NCBI GenBank assembly: GCA_000724175.1
Contig: JPGV01000036.1
Span: forward strand, 1-45,979
Source: [Candidatus Thermochlorobacteriaceae] bacterium GBChlB
Lineage (GTDB): Bacteria; Bacteroidota; Chlorobiia; Chlorobiales; Thermochlorobacteraceae
DNA length: 45,979 bases
Reading direction: 5' to 3'
This document shows, piece after piece, positions 9,435-17,911 of this stretch (its first letter is position 1; every line of letters begins with the position of its first letter). Under the pieces are notes generated by a model. The model made no database searches and was not told the origin of the DNA. It saw nothing but the letters and a program-made list of their open reading frames with translations. A program made the translations under genes and the position numbers.

Positions 9435-9863
9435 TTATTTGAGCAGCGTTGCCAAGTCCAGCCCAAGCGCGTCGCAGTAAGACGGTTTGCGCACGGCGAG
9501 TCCTTTTCCCTTTCGATACTTGTGCCACTCATTTTTTTTGTAATCATAGACGAAGCCTTCGGCAATGCCGTAGCGCGTCTCCTCAATCAGGCGTCGAACT
9601 TTTTCAAGGTCGTTTGAGACGGAGCGCGTGCGCGTAATTTCAATGATAACGGGAATCGTCTCGCGCTCCGCGTCGTAAAGCAAAATATCGGGAACGGGAC
9701 TCGTCTGGTCTTCATCGAGCATCGTTTCAGGCAAAGGTTCAAGCGCAATGGATTTCTGGGCGTAATATAGATGCCCTAACGACGCAATCAACTTGCTGAT
9801 GATGCGCTGATGTGACCAAGGCGCGTTGATGCCCATTTGTTTGACCTCGTCGAGCGTGATCAT
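9435..9863 (-). CDS. Small Uma2-like protein with a possible PD-(D/E)xK fold
   Basis: This 142-residue protein is not firmly recognised. Its middle has a PDILLYD segment followed about ten residues later by PVIIEIT, the spacing seen in Uma2/DUF820 proteins, which have a restriction-endonuclease-like fold. The rest (NDLEKVRRLIEETRYGIAEG, then FVYDYKKNEWHKY) fits that fold's helix and final strands. Threonine stands where a catalytic lysine would be, so nuclease activity is doubtful. The start ATG is one base beyond the stop of the upstream sensor kinase, which implies translation coupled to that gene. Its role is unknown. Confidence 0.7.
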   Translation of the reverse strand: MITLDEVKQMGINAPWSHQRIISKLIASLGHLYYAQKSIALEPLPETMLDEDQTSPVPDILLYDAERETIPVIIEITRTRSVSNDLEKVRRLIEETRYGIAEGFVYDYKKNEWHKYRKGKGLAVRKPSYCDALGLDLATLLK

Positions 9864-9864
9864 G

Positions 9865-11925
9865 CTAATTCCGGATTGGCATTGGTTGCTGCGGCTTAAG
9901 CGTTACGGCGGGAAAGATAACTCGAAACGTGCTGCCTTTTCCAAGCGTTGAATCGACTAAAAAATTGCCGTCGAAATGCTCGATAAAATCTTTGCAGAAG
10001 AGCAGCCCCAGTCCCGTGCCTTTTTCGCCTGCCGTGCCGAGCGTAGAAGGGAGAGATTTTGCAGAGATGATTTTCTGAACCGTCTCTTCGCTCATGCCGA
10101 CACCCGTATCTGTGACTTCAAACACGGCCATTTTACCTTCTACTTTGGTTTGCACAGAAACGGTGCCGCCCTCGGGCGTAAATTTAATTGCGTTTGAAAT
10201 TAAGTTGCGCATCACCGCGCTAATCATATTCTCATCAGCTTCAATTAGGGCGGACTTCAACGCCGTGGCGTTAAGCGTGATCGCTTTACGCTGTGCTGAC
10301 GACGAGAGCAACGTCATTGCCAGTTGCGCAAGTTGAGCCAAATCCACCAATTGTCGTTGCCTACCGCTGCTGAGCGGAAGGTTGCGCGACCACGATAAAA
10401 TATCCTCGACCAGTTCGAGCGTTTGTTTGGACGTTTTCGTGATGGTGGTGAGGGTCGATTTTTCGTTGGCGGGAAACGCGGTTGACGATTCCAAAAATTC
10501 GGAAAGTTGCCAAATGCCGCTAATCGGATTGCGCAAGTCGTGTCCGATGACGCTGAAGAGTTTATCTTTCGTTTTGATAAGCTCTTCAAGCTGTGTTTTG
10601 CGCTCTTCAAGCAATTTATTTTGCAACAGAATTTGCTCCGTGCGTTTTTTGACTTTTTCTTCGAGCAGTTCATTTTGGTGCCGCGTCAGAACTTCACGCT
10701 CTTCAATGGCTTTGAGCGCCTCTGCTTGCGCCGTGTCTTTTTCGGCGCGCAGCACGTTGATGCGGTCGGCAAGTGCCAGCGAGAGCAACATAATATCGAG
10801 CGCAGAGCCGACCTGCGAGGCATGATACGTCCAAATGCTATGCGGAATCGCGCCCACACGGTCGAAGACCGTTAGACAAACGCCGACAAGAAAGATGCAC
10901 CACGAGACGACGAAAAATCGTGCGGGCTCATAGCCTTGTTTGTAAAGCGTGATGCCTGCCGCAAGCATTGTGCCGCACCCGAACAGCGCGACGACTTGCA
11001 CCAATTGATTCGCCCAAAAGTGTAAGCCAGCCAAATTGAGCGGAAAGACCAGCAGGTTCAGCCAGACAGCGGCAAGAAGCCAACGATGAATTTTCGGCGC
11101 GCTGTCTTTGGTTCTCAAAAATTGAATGCTGAACACCGTCGAGAATATCGCCAGCCCGAAAATGCTCGGTTCGAGCAAATTGATGTGCGGAAATTCTCCC
11201 CAAAGAAATCTGTTTGTAAAGCCGTTCATGTGTGCCAGCAGCAGCCCATTGGCAAGCACATGCAAAATGTAGTAAAGGTAGAGAGTGTCTTTTGTGCCGA
11301 CCCACAGGAAAAACGAGTAGGCGATAATCATGACCACAAAGCCGAAGTAAAGTCCGTGCAGAAACGAGCGCATTGGGCCATATAAATGAAACCCAGCATC
11401 GGTCATTAGGACAGGAATAATCTGCATGCTGTATGTGGAGACAATACGCACATAGTATGTGGCCACATCGTTGGGTAAGTCAAAGAGCAGCGTGCTATAT
11501 GTGATGTCGCGGTCGCTGAACGGAATCATTGAGCCAATCAGTTTGCGGTAGGCAAGGCTGTCCGTTCCTGCAAGAGTTTTTTTAAATCCAAAGACCTCAA
11601 CGGAATCGAGCAGAGGATAAAAAAATTCTAAGATGCGATGAGTGCTGCCGCTCTCGAGCGTAAATTTTAGCCAGACCGCGCCGCGCATACCATTAAAGGT
11701 TGGTGCATCAATGTCGCTTTTGACAAACAAACGTTGAACCGAGTCGGACAGGACGTCTTGAATGTTCAATCGGCGCGAGTCGTCGACAAAGACAGATGTT
11801 TTTTTCCCAATAAACACGCGGGAAGCCCCATCAAGACTATTGGCACTGGGGCGCGCCGATACGTGCGGCAAGTCGAGAAAGCAGATAAGCGACAGCGCGA
11901 TAGCAGACAATTGCGTGAAACCCAT
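9865..11925 (-). CDS. 7TMR-DISM sensor histidine kinase
   Basis: This 686-residue kinase starts with a signal peptide (LSLICFLDLPHVSA). A periplasmic 7TMR-DISM extracellular domain (about 40-170) follows, with FNGMRGAVWLKFTLE typical of that family, then seven hydrophobic helices (about 185-385), a long coiled coil, a HisKA domain with H462 in VIGHDLRNPISG, and a HATPase_c domain with N (NLISNAIKF), G1 (VTDTGVGM) and G2 (GTGLGLLFCKD) boxes. It has no receiver domain. The DISM sensor often binds carbohydrate or other small ligands, but the ligand here is unknown. It is probably co-transcribed with the small gene one base downstream. It diverges from the ferredoxin-NADP+ reductase gene. Confidence 0.9.
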   Translation of the reverse strand: MGFTQLSAIALSLICFLDLPHVSARPSANSLDGASRVFIGKKTSVFVDDSRRLNIQDVLSDSVQRLFVKSDIDAPTFNGMRGAVWLKFTLESGSTHRILEFFYPLLDSVEVFGFKKTLAGTDSLAYRKLIGSMIPFSDRDITYSTLLFDLPNDVATYYVRIVSTYSMQIIPVLMTDAGFHLYGPMRSFLHGLYFGFVVMIIAYSFFLWVGTKDTLYLYYILHVLANGLLLAHMNGFTNRFLWGEFPHINLLEPSIFGLAIFSTVFSIQFLRTKDSAPKIHRWLLAAVWLNLLVFPLNLAGLHFWANQLVQVVALFGCGTMLAAGITLYKQGYEPARFFVVSWCIFLVGVCLTVFDRVGAIPHSIWTYHASQVGSALDIMLLSLALADRINVLRAEKDTAQAEALKAIEEREVLTRHQNELLEEKVKKRTEQILLQNKLLEERKTQLEELIKTKDKLFSVIGHDLRNPISGIWQLSEFLESSTAFPANEKSTLTTITKTSKQTLELVEDILSWSRNLPLSSGRQRQLVDLAQLAQLAMTLLSSSAQRKAITLNATALKSALIEADENMISAVMRNLISNAIKFTPEGGTVSVQTKVEGKMAVFEVTDTGVGMSEETVQKIISAKSLPSTLGTAGEKGTGLGLLFCKDFIEHFDGNFLVDSTLGKGSTFRVIFPAVTLKPQQPMPIRN

Positions 11926-12256
11926 GAAGTAATCAGCAGAAAAGTCTGAACGAGGTTACGGAATGGCAAAGTTAAGGCGTGCTGCGCAGAAAACGAAACC
12001 CTCTGCAACATAAGAACATCAATGCACAAAAGGTATGCGAACGAGAGCGCTCGGATGTGTGACTCAAAGGAGAGGCGATGCGCTGCAAAAATTTTTCGTT
12101 AGAGAAAAAAAAATTATCTTAAACTTCTCATTTAGCCAATCACGCGAGTAGTGTAGTGTCCAGATGTGGCCGATAAATCGGCGGCACTGTTGGCAGTTTT
12201 GGGTAAATTCAAGTGGTATTCTTCAAGTTCAAGCAGTAAACTTTCACTTCATCAAA
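11926..12256. other. Intergenic region between divergent genes (331 bases)
   Basis: This gap separates the divergent sensor kinase and ferredoxin-NADP+ reductase genes and should hold both promoters. The central part, 12090-12135, is AT-rich with two A/T runs, the likeliest promoter area. I could not assign -35 and -10 boxes with confidence. No gene or RNA is evident. Confidence 0.5.
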
Positions 12257-13306
12257 ATGATACAGCATAATGGTCACGCCAATGGGCATAGTGCCCCGGA
12301 GATTCCAGACCTAACAATTATCGGTGCAGGGCCGACAGGGCTTTATGCGGCCTTCTATGCTGGACTGCGCGCCATGAGCGTCCGCATTGTCGATAGCCTC
12401 TCTGAAATTGGCGGGCAACTCACCGCGCTCTATCCGAAAAAGTATATCTACGATGTGGCAGGCTATCCAAAAGTGCTTGCCGAGGAGTTGGTCAAGAGCC
12501 TCTATGAGCAATGTGCGCAATACAATCCCGAAATTTTGACCGACACCAAAATCGAGAACTTAGCCCACGAGGGCGACCTGGTCAAACTGACGACCAGCGA
12601 CGGGCGTGTGCTGTATTCTAAAACGGTCATTATTGCGGCAGGCGTCGGCGCCTTTACGCCGCGCAAGCTGGAAAACCCAGAGCTTCAAGCATGGGAGGGA
12701 AAAGGACTGTATTACTTCGTCAAAGATCCGGCCATGTTCTATGACAAAAAGCTGCTGGTCGTTGGCGGCGGGGACTCGGCGATGGACTGGGCAATGGCGC
12801 TGGGCAACAAATCTACCATGACGCTAATTCATCGCCGCGATAAATTCGTCGCCCACGAAGACAGCGTCAACAAGGTCAAAGCGATGGGCGTGCCGATAAA
12901 AACATTTTGGGAACTGAAAACCATCATTGGCGAAAACGGCGTCATTAGAAAAGCGGTCATTTTCAACAACAAAACCAAAGAAGAAGAAACGCTGGAAGTC
13001 GACGCTGTGTTATGCAACCTTGGCTTTCTGACAAATCTTGGCTCGATTAAAGACTGGGTTGAGATTGAGAATGGCGGCGTGAAGGTCAATCATGCCATGG
13101 AAACAAGCATGAAGGGCGTCTATGCAGCAGGCGATATTGCATGGCACGCGGCGAAGTTAAAACTGATTGCCACAGGCTTCGGTGAAGCAGCGACTGCCGT
13201 CTGTAGCGCGTATGTTCAAGTAACACCGGGCGCGAGCTTCTTCCCTGGACACAGCAGCACAACGATGGAGAAAAAAGAAAAAGAAGGAAAACATCAGCCA
13301 GCGTAG
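12257..13306 (+). CDS. Ferredoxin-NADP+ reductase, thioredoxin-reductase-like type
   Basis: This flavoprotein moves electrons from reduced ferredoxin to NADP+, the last step of electron flow from a type I reaction centre. At 349 residues it matches the homodimeric TrxR-like FNR known from green sulfur bacteria and Bacillus. The FAD-binding motif IIGAGPTGLYAAFYAG, the IGGQLTALYPKKYIYDVAGYPKV segment shared with Chlorobaculum FNR, the NADP-binding VVGGGDSAMDWA, and the YAAGDIA FAD motif are all visible. The redox-active CxxC of true thioredoxin reductases is absent. ATG at 12257 is chosen because upstream codons do not resemble the family. The N-terminus carries a short His/Gly/Asn-rich extension. 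Confidence 0.92.
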   Translation: MIQHNGHANGHSAPEIPDLTIIGAGPTGLYAAFYAGLRAMSVRIVDSLSEIGGQLTALYPKKYIYDVAGYPKVLAEELVKSLYEQCAQYNPEILTDTKIENLAHEGDLVKLTTSDGRVLYSKTVIIAAGVGAFTPRKLENPELQAWEGKGLYYFVKDPAMFYDKKLLVVGGGDSAMDWAMALGNKSTMTLIHRRDKFVAHEDSVNKVKAMGVPIKTFWELKTIIGENGVIRKAVIFNNKTKEEETLEVDAVLCNLGFLTNLGSIKDWVEIENGGVKVNHAMETSMKGVYAAGDIAWHAAKLKLIATGFGEAATAVCSAYVQVTPGASFFPGHSSTTMEKKEKEGKHQPA

Positions 13307-13385
13307 CTTCCTGCCGGCTTAACCAACCAAGTTGGCTCAATCGCAAAACAAGTGTAAATTCTGCTACAACCTAAATGATAAAACG

Positions 13386-14438
13386 ATGATAGATGTGATT
13401 ACCCCAAGTGCAACGCCAAAACCAAAGGCATCGGAACGCAAACTGGCGGATATCTTAATCGTCGACGACCAAGAAATCATCTTGAAGTTGCTCGAAGAGA
13501 CGCTGCGTGGCGAAGGCTACAATGTGCGCATGGCGACCAATGGACAAGAGGCACTTGATACCATTGGGGAACAGAAGCCCGATTTGATTATCACCGATAT
13601 GTTGATGCCGAAGATGAACGGCGTCGATATGGTTGCCAAATTGAAAGAATCGCCCGACACACGGCTGATTCCAACGATTATGCTCACAGGCTTATTCGAT
13701 TTCGACAATAAAGTGCGCGCCTTGGAAGTCGGCGTCGATGACTTCTTAGGCAAGCCGTTTAATCGAATCGAGCTGATTACGAAAGTGCGCGCCCTCTTAA
13801 AAACAAAAATGTTCATTGACCAATTGGAGAACGCCGAAACGGTGATTTTCTCGCTGGCTCTGGCAATCGAAGGTCGAGACCCTTATACCAACGGACACTG
13901 CCACCGGCTGTCCGATTACGGCATGAAGCTCGCTAAAAAGATTGGATTAGAAGAATGGCAAATCGACGCCGTGCGCAAAGGCGGCGTCTTGCACGACATT
14001 GGCAAAATCGCCGTCTCCGATACGATTCTGCTCAAGCCCGGCAAATTGACGCCCGAAGAATATGAAGTGATGAAAATTCACCCCGAAGCAGGCGAGAACA
14101 TCTGTAAGCCGCTCAAATCGCTGGCGCCCGTGCTTCCGATTATTCGCGCGCACCAAGAACGCTGGGACGGCAAAGGCTATCCCGATAAGCTCGCTGGCAC
14201 AGATATTCCAATCACCGCCCGCGTGATTGCAACCGTCGATTTCTTCGACGCGCTGATGACCGTGCGCCCGTATAAACGTGCGCTCGATGTCAAACAATGT
14301 CTGGAGATTATGAGCCAAGAAACGCAGGAAAATAAATGGGACCCGAACCTGATGCGCGTCTTCCAAGACATGATTGTGTCCGAAGAAATTGACAAAGCGC
14401 CAGAGGACATCACGACCATCAAATACGACTTTGCCTAA
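13386..14438 (+). CDS. HD-GYP response regulator, predicted c-di-GMP phosphodiesterase
   Basis: This 350-residue protein joins an N-terminal receiver domain (acidic D27/D28, phosphoacceptor D71 in LIITDMLMPKMNG, lysine in LGKPFN) to a C-terminal HD-GYP domain. The HD pair is H203-D204 in LHDIGKIAV, and the GYP signature is intact in RAHQERWDGKGYPD. Typical HD-GYP enzymes hydrolyse c-di-GMP to pGpG or GMP, here probably under phosphorylation control. ATG at 13386 is used; a TTG 54 bases earlier lacks family similarity. The DHH phosphoesterase gene begins six bases after its stop, so the two are likely one operon. No cognate kinase is adjacent. Confidence 0.9.
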   Translation: MIDVITPSATPKPKASERKLADILIVDDQEIILKLLEETLRGEGYNVRMATNGQEALDTIGEQKPDLIITDMLMPKMNGVDMVAKLKESPDTRLIPTIMLTGLFDFDNKVRALEVGVDDFLGKPFNRIELITKVRALLKTKMFIDQLENAETVIFSLALAIEGRDPYTNGHCHRLSDYGMKLAKKIGLEEWQIDAVRKGGVLHDIGKIAVSDTILLKPGKLTPEEYEVMKIHPEAGENICKPLKSLAPVLPIIRAHQERWDGKGYPDKLAGTDIPITARVIATVDFFDALMTVRPYKRALDVKQCLEIMSQETQENKWDPNLMRVFQDMIVSEEIDKAPEDITTIKYDFA

Positions 14439-14444
14439 TGCGAT

Positions 14445-15329
14445 ATGAAATTTAATGTTCTTACCCGCGCCGACCTTGACGGACTTGTCTGCGCGGTGAT
14501 TCTGAAAAACACCGAAGACATTGACAAGATTCGGTTTTCAGAACCCAAGTTCGTGCAAGACAAAGAAATCGACGTCTTCCCCAACGACATCATCACGAAC
14601 TTGCCGTATGACCCACGCTGCGCGATGTGGTTCGACCACCACATCGCCAACGTTAGACCCAAAGAGTTCAAAGGCGCATTTAAAGTTGCGCCGAGCGCCG
14701 CTCGCGTCGTGTATGATTACTACCTGCCGAACTTTCCGCAGCTCAAAAAATACGAGCAGTTGATGTATCATACCGACCGCATCGACGCTGCCGACCTGAC
14801 CTACGACGAAGTCTTAGAGCCGCAAGGCTACCTGCTGCTGTCAATGACCATCGATGGCAAATACCACGACGATGAACCCTACTGGCTTAAACTCATTGAC
14901 CTGCTGGTTGAGAAGCCAATCCAAGAAATTATGAATGACCCAGATGTGAAAGCCAAAGTGGAGAGGTTCTCCAAAGAAGATTTAGAGTTTCGGCAACTGG
15001 TGAGAGACCATTCGCGGATGGAAAAAAATGTGTTAGTAACCGACTTGCGCAATGTCGAGAAACTGCCCAACGGCAATCGCTATTATGTTTATGCCTTTCA
15101 AGCGGCGACGAATCTCTCGATGCGTATCACCAACGACCGCGAACGACCGGGCTATGTTTCCATCGGCGTTGGCTATAACATCTTCAATAAAACGGCAAAC
15201 ATCAACGTCGGAGAACTGATGAAGAAATACGGCGGTGGCGGACATAAAACCGTCGGTAGCACGAAAGTCAAAGCCGAAGATGCCGATAAAATCGTGAAGG
15301 AAATGCTGGTCTATCTGACAATGCGCTAA
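14445..15329 (+). CDS. DHH/DHHA1 family phosphoesterase
   Basis: This 294-residue cytoplasmic protein has the DHH phosphoesterase layout: an N-terminal metal-binding RADLDG motif (D10, D12), the WFDHH motif (D64-H65-H66), and a C-terminal DHHA1 domain with GGGGH at 263-267. Relatives include NrnA-type nanoRNases and pApA/pGpG phosphodiesterases, as well as proteins named exopolyphosphatase-like; sequence alone does not choose between them. The gene is six bases behind the HD-GYP gene, and a strong terminator lies about 110 bases after its stop. The neighbour suggests a linear dinucleotide substrate such as pGpG, which is inference. Confidence 0.85.
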   Translation: MKFNVLTRADLDGLVCAVILKNTEDIDKIRFSEPKFVQDKEIDVFPNDIITNLPYDPRCAMWFDHHIANVRPKEFKGAFKVAPSAARVVYDYYLPNFPQLKKYEQLMYHTDRIDAADLTYDEVLEPQGYLLLSMTIDGKYHDDEPYWLKLIDLLVEKPIQEIMNDPDVKAKVERFSKEDLEFRQLVRDHSRMEKNVLVTDLRNVEKLPNGNRYYVYAFQAATNLSMRITNDRERPGYVSIGVGYNIFNKTANINVGELMKKYGGGGHKTVGSTKVKAEDADKIVKEMLVYLTMR

Positions 15330-15440
15330 GTTGCTGCCCCGATGGCACCGTTACAGATAAAGCCGATTTGGTCGATTTGACAGTTACCCACCCGTAAACG
15401 CCTGTATTTACGAGGACTTACGGCGCAAAGCCCTTCTCGT

Positions 15441-15466
15441 AAAAGCCGCCCCGAACGGCTTTTTTT
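15441..15466 (+). terminator. Rho-independent terminator
   Basis: A perfect 8-base stem, AAAAGCCG and CGGCTTTT, has a 7-base loop and runs into a T-tract. It lies between the DHH phosphoesterase gene and the first ArsA gene, so it separates the c-di-GMP operon from the chlorosome block. Confidence 0.85.
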
Positions 15467-15604
15467 CTTTGTCTGCCCGACGCTGAACCTCTAACTTGCT
15501 TCCGCGATAACATCGGTGTGTGTGAATGGCAAGTGAGCGACGCGCAGAGTGAACCACAGGTCAAAAAAACAATCTTCGCTACAGGAATTAGACGTGAAAT
15601 CAGT

Positions 15605-16825
15605 ATGAGAGTCATCACTTTTACGGGAAAGGGCGGCGTCGGCAAAACCAGCGTCGCAGCCGCAACCGCGTTACGACTGTCGGAGTTGGGATATCGAACG
15701 CTGGTGATGTCCACCGACCCAGCGCACAGTTTATCGGATTCGTTTGATGTTCAGCTCGATGGCGAACCGCGCTGCCTCAAAGACAATCTGCACGCGATTG
15801 AAGTGAACGCCTATGTCGATTTGCGCGAGAATTGGGACATCGTGCAGCGCTATTTCGGAAACCTGCTTGCAGCACAAGGTGCGGTCGGTATTATGGCGGA
15901 CGAAATGACCGTGCTGCCCGGTATGGAAGAGCTTTTTGCGCTGATGCGCGTGCGGCGTTACAAAGAGTCGGGCAAGTATGATGCGCTCGTGCTGGACACC
16001 GCGCCCACAGGTGAGACGCTGCGCTTGCTCTCGCTGCCTGAAATGCTCACATGGGGAATTAAAATGGCGCGCACCGTCGAGAAGTTCATCTTAAAGCCCG
16101 TCGCGCGTCCGCTCTCGAAGTTCTCAGATAAACTGTCGGCAATGGTGCCGCCCGAAGAAATGATGGCAACGGTCGACGACATGTTCGCCGAACTCGACGG
16201 CGTGAAGGAAATTCTCACAAACAGCGAAACATCGTCGGTGCGGCTTGTGATGAACGCCGAAAAAATGGTGATTAAAGAAACGATGCGCGCACTGACATAT
16301 TTGAATCTCTATGGCTTCAAAGTCGATATGGTAACGGTCAATAAACTGCTCGCCGACGACGAGGATAGCGGTTATCTCGAAAAATGGAAAGGCGTACAGC
16401 AAAAATATCTGCGTGAAATCAGCAGCGCGTTTGAGCCGTTGCCAATAAAAAAAGTGCCGCTGTTCGATGATGAAATCGTGGGCTTTGCTGCCCTGTCCAA
16501 ATTGGCGGAAGTGATTTACGCCGATGCGAATCCTGCCGAGATGATGTATCAAGAATTGCCCGTCAAATTTAATCGGCACGACGATGTGTGCGAAGTGATG
16601 ATGCGCTTGCCGTTTGCCAAGCCCGAAGAAATTGACGTGTGGGTTTCGGGCGATGAACTCTTTGTGCAGTTGGGCAATCAGCGCCGCGTCATGACGCTGC
16701 CAATGTCGCTTGCGGGCATCGAGCCGGGCAACGCGAGTTTCAAGGGTAAGTGGCTCACGATTCCGTTTGTTACAGCGGCGTCGGCCGCCAAAGCCGCCGA
16801 AAGCTATCAAGCGCGCGCGGTGTAG
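15605..16825 (+). CDS. ArsA/Get3-family ATPase with HSP20-like C-terminal domain (first copy)
   Basis: This 406-residue cytoplasmic ATPase has the ArsA/Get3 core: deviant P-loop GKGGVGKT (8-15), switch I STDPAHSLSDSFD, an ADEMTVLPGMEE segment and switch II DTAPTGETLRLL. Residues from about 320 onward form a small beta-rich domain (EVMMRLPFAKPEEIDVWV, then DELFVQLGNQRRVMTLP) like the ArsA_HSP20 domain found in some bacterial ArsA homologues. The paired cysteines used by arsenite ArsA and the CxxC of Get3 are missing, and no arsB or arsR is nearby, so arsenic export is unlikely. ATG at 15605 is chosen because it sits just before the P-loop. The next gene follows 75 bases later on the same strand. 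A targeting or assembly role for envelope proteins is my inference. Confidence 0.9.
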   Translation: MRVITFTGKGGVGKTSVAAATALRLSELGYRTLVMSTDPAHSLSDSFDVQLDGEPRCLKDNLHAIEVNAYVDLRENWDIVQRYFGNLLAAQGAVGIMADEMTVLPGMEELFALMRVRRYKESGKYDALVLDTAPTGETLRLLSLPEMLTWGIKMARTVEKFILKPVARPLSKFSDKLSAMVPPEEMMATVDDMFAELDGVKEILTNSETSSVRLVMNAEKMVIKETMRALTYLNLYGFKVDMVTVNKLLADDEDSGYLEKWKGVQQKYLREISSAFEPLPIKKVPLFDDEIVGFAALSKLAEVIYADANPAEMMYQELPVKFNRHDDVCEVMMRLPFAKPEEIDVWVSGDELFVQLGNQRRVMTLPMSLAGIEPGNASFKGKWLTIPFVTAASAAKAAESYQARAV

Positions 16826-16900
16826 TAGGGTTGACGGACGTGAGTAAGTATCAACTTAGTCAAATGCAGTCAACACTTTTCAATTTCAAGGAGAACAGCC

Positions 16901-17338
16901 ATGACGGAGACATATCAAAAACTTCGTGAAGAATTCAAGCAATTGGATTTGCCAAGTCGACTGGGCTTTCTGGTCGAGGCAGGTGCATTGACGACGCAAT
17001 CTGCCATTGTTGGCACGCTGAACGTCATCGGCGACGTGGTTGAAGGCGTTACAAGCGCGACAGGGTCGCTGGCGCAGTCGGTCGGCATTTCATCTGCATC
17101 GGTGGATTCGGCGTCGCAAACGGTGAATCGGATTGTCATTACGGTTAAAGATGCGGGCAAAGCAGCAGGCACAGTTGTCAAAGATGTCGCCAAGAGTGTC
17201 GACGATGTAGCGGTGAATGTGGCAAAAAGCGTTGGCGACGCGACCGTGAAAGCCGCCGAAGTTGCCGGCGACGTCATCAACACAGTTCAAAAAACGGCGT
17301 CGGAGATGGCGAAACGCGACGAGAAAGACGAGAAATAA
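16901..17338 (+). CDS. Putative chlorosome envelope protein with 11-residue amphipathic repeats
   Basis: This 145-residue protein has no signal peptide and no catalytic motif. Residues 10-30 (EEFKQLDLPSRLGFLVEAGA) resemble the start of the next gene's product. A weakly hydrophobic stretch (33-65) follows. Residues 82-136 form five contiguous 11-residue repeats, starting VKDAGKAAGTV and VKDVAKSVDDV, then a charged tail (AKRDEKDEK). Such 11-mers form long amphipathic helices in perilipins, synucleins and LEA-type proteins that lie on lipid surfaces. A strong ribosome-binding site (AAGGAGA) precedes the ATG. Its position two genes before csmA suggests a CsmC/CsmD-type envelope protein of the chlorosome monolayer. 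That role is inference; the repeats are seen directly. Confidence 0.7.
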   Translation: MTETYQKLREEFKQLDLPSRLGFLVEAGALTTQSAIVGTLNVIGDVVEGVTSATGSLAQSVGISSASVDSASQTVNRIVITVKDAGKAAGTVVKDVAKSVDDVAVNVAKSVGDATVKAAEVAGDVINTVQKTASEMAKRDEKDEK

Positions 17339-17433
17339 ATTAACGCAAACCACGACGATGACCGAAAGCTCTTGTCAATACAGGCAGTTTCGGGCGTCTG
17401 TCCAAAAAATGAAGGTGAAAGGAGACACTCACT

Positions 17434-17781
17434 ATGCCGATGGAACAAGGGAAGTTTGGTCAGGAGTTCAAGAAAATGGACTTGGCAGAACAAGGCACAT
17501 TTTTCATTTTGGGCGCTATTGATACCGTTTTTACGACGCTGACCAACACGTTCAAAGCGGTGGCGGATACGTCGTATGATTTCGCTGACTTCACGCGCCC
17601 GGGCGCGAGCGAAAAACTTGGTGCAAAATCGCTGGACGCGATTTTGGGATTCGGCGTCAAGACCGATGCCGTCAAGCGTCCCGACGGCGAGAAGAAAGAC
17701 ATTCCGGTCAAACCTGCCGCGAAAGCCAGCACGATTCCAATTAAGAAGGTCGAGAATGGCAATGGCGGCGAAAGCGCATGA
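17434..17781 (+). CDS. Putative CsmC-like chlorosome envelope protein
   Basis: This 115-residue protein lies directly upstream of csmA, the place csmC takes in green sulfur bacteria, and is similar in size. Its N-terminus (QEFKKMDLAEQGTFFILGAIDTV) matches the pattern of the preceding protein, so the two look paralogous. The middle is amphipathic and the C-terminal third is rich in lysine, proline and alanine. It has no signal peptide, as expected for chlorosome proteins, which assemble from the cytoplasmic side. The leader AAAGGAGACACTCACT before the ATG is almost the same as that of csmA, which suggests matched strong translation. I infer CsmC from position, size and pattern; the sequence match was not tested. 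Confidence 0.6.
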   Translation: MPMEQGKFGQEFKKMDLAEQGTFFILGAIDTVFTTLTNTFKAVADTSYDFADFTRPGASEKLGAKSLDAILGFGVKTDAVKRPDGEKKDIPVKPAAKASTIPIKKVENGNGGESA

Positions 17782-17911
17782 AGAAAATTTGCGGAGCAGT
17801 TCCTGTCGTCTCGCAGCGCGTTCCGCCGCGCAGAGTAGGTCGAGCGGCAACCAATTAGAAGTAGCTGTTCCTTGCATTGTTTCAACAACTCTAAACTAAG
17901 GAGACACCACT

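Noticed and set aside
16124-16810. 228-codon His-rich frame opposite the first ArsA gene
   Set aside because: It is the antisense shadow of a clearly conserved ATPase; the histidine richness reflects the codon use of the real gene.
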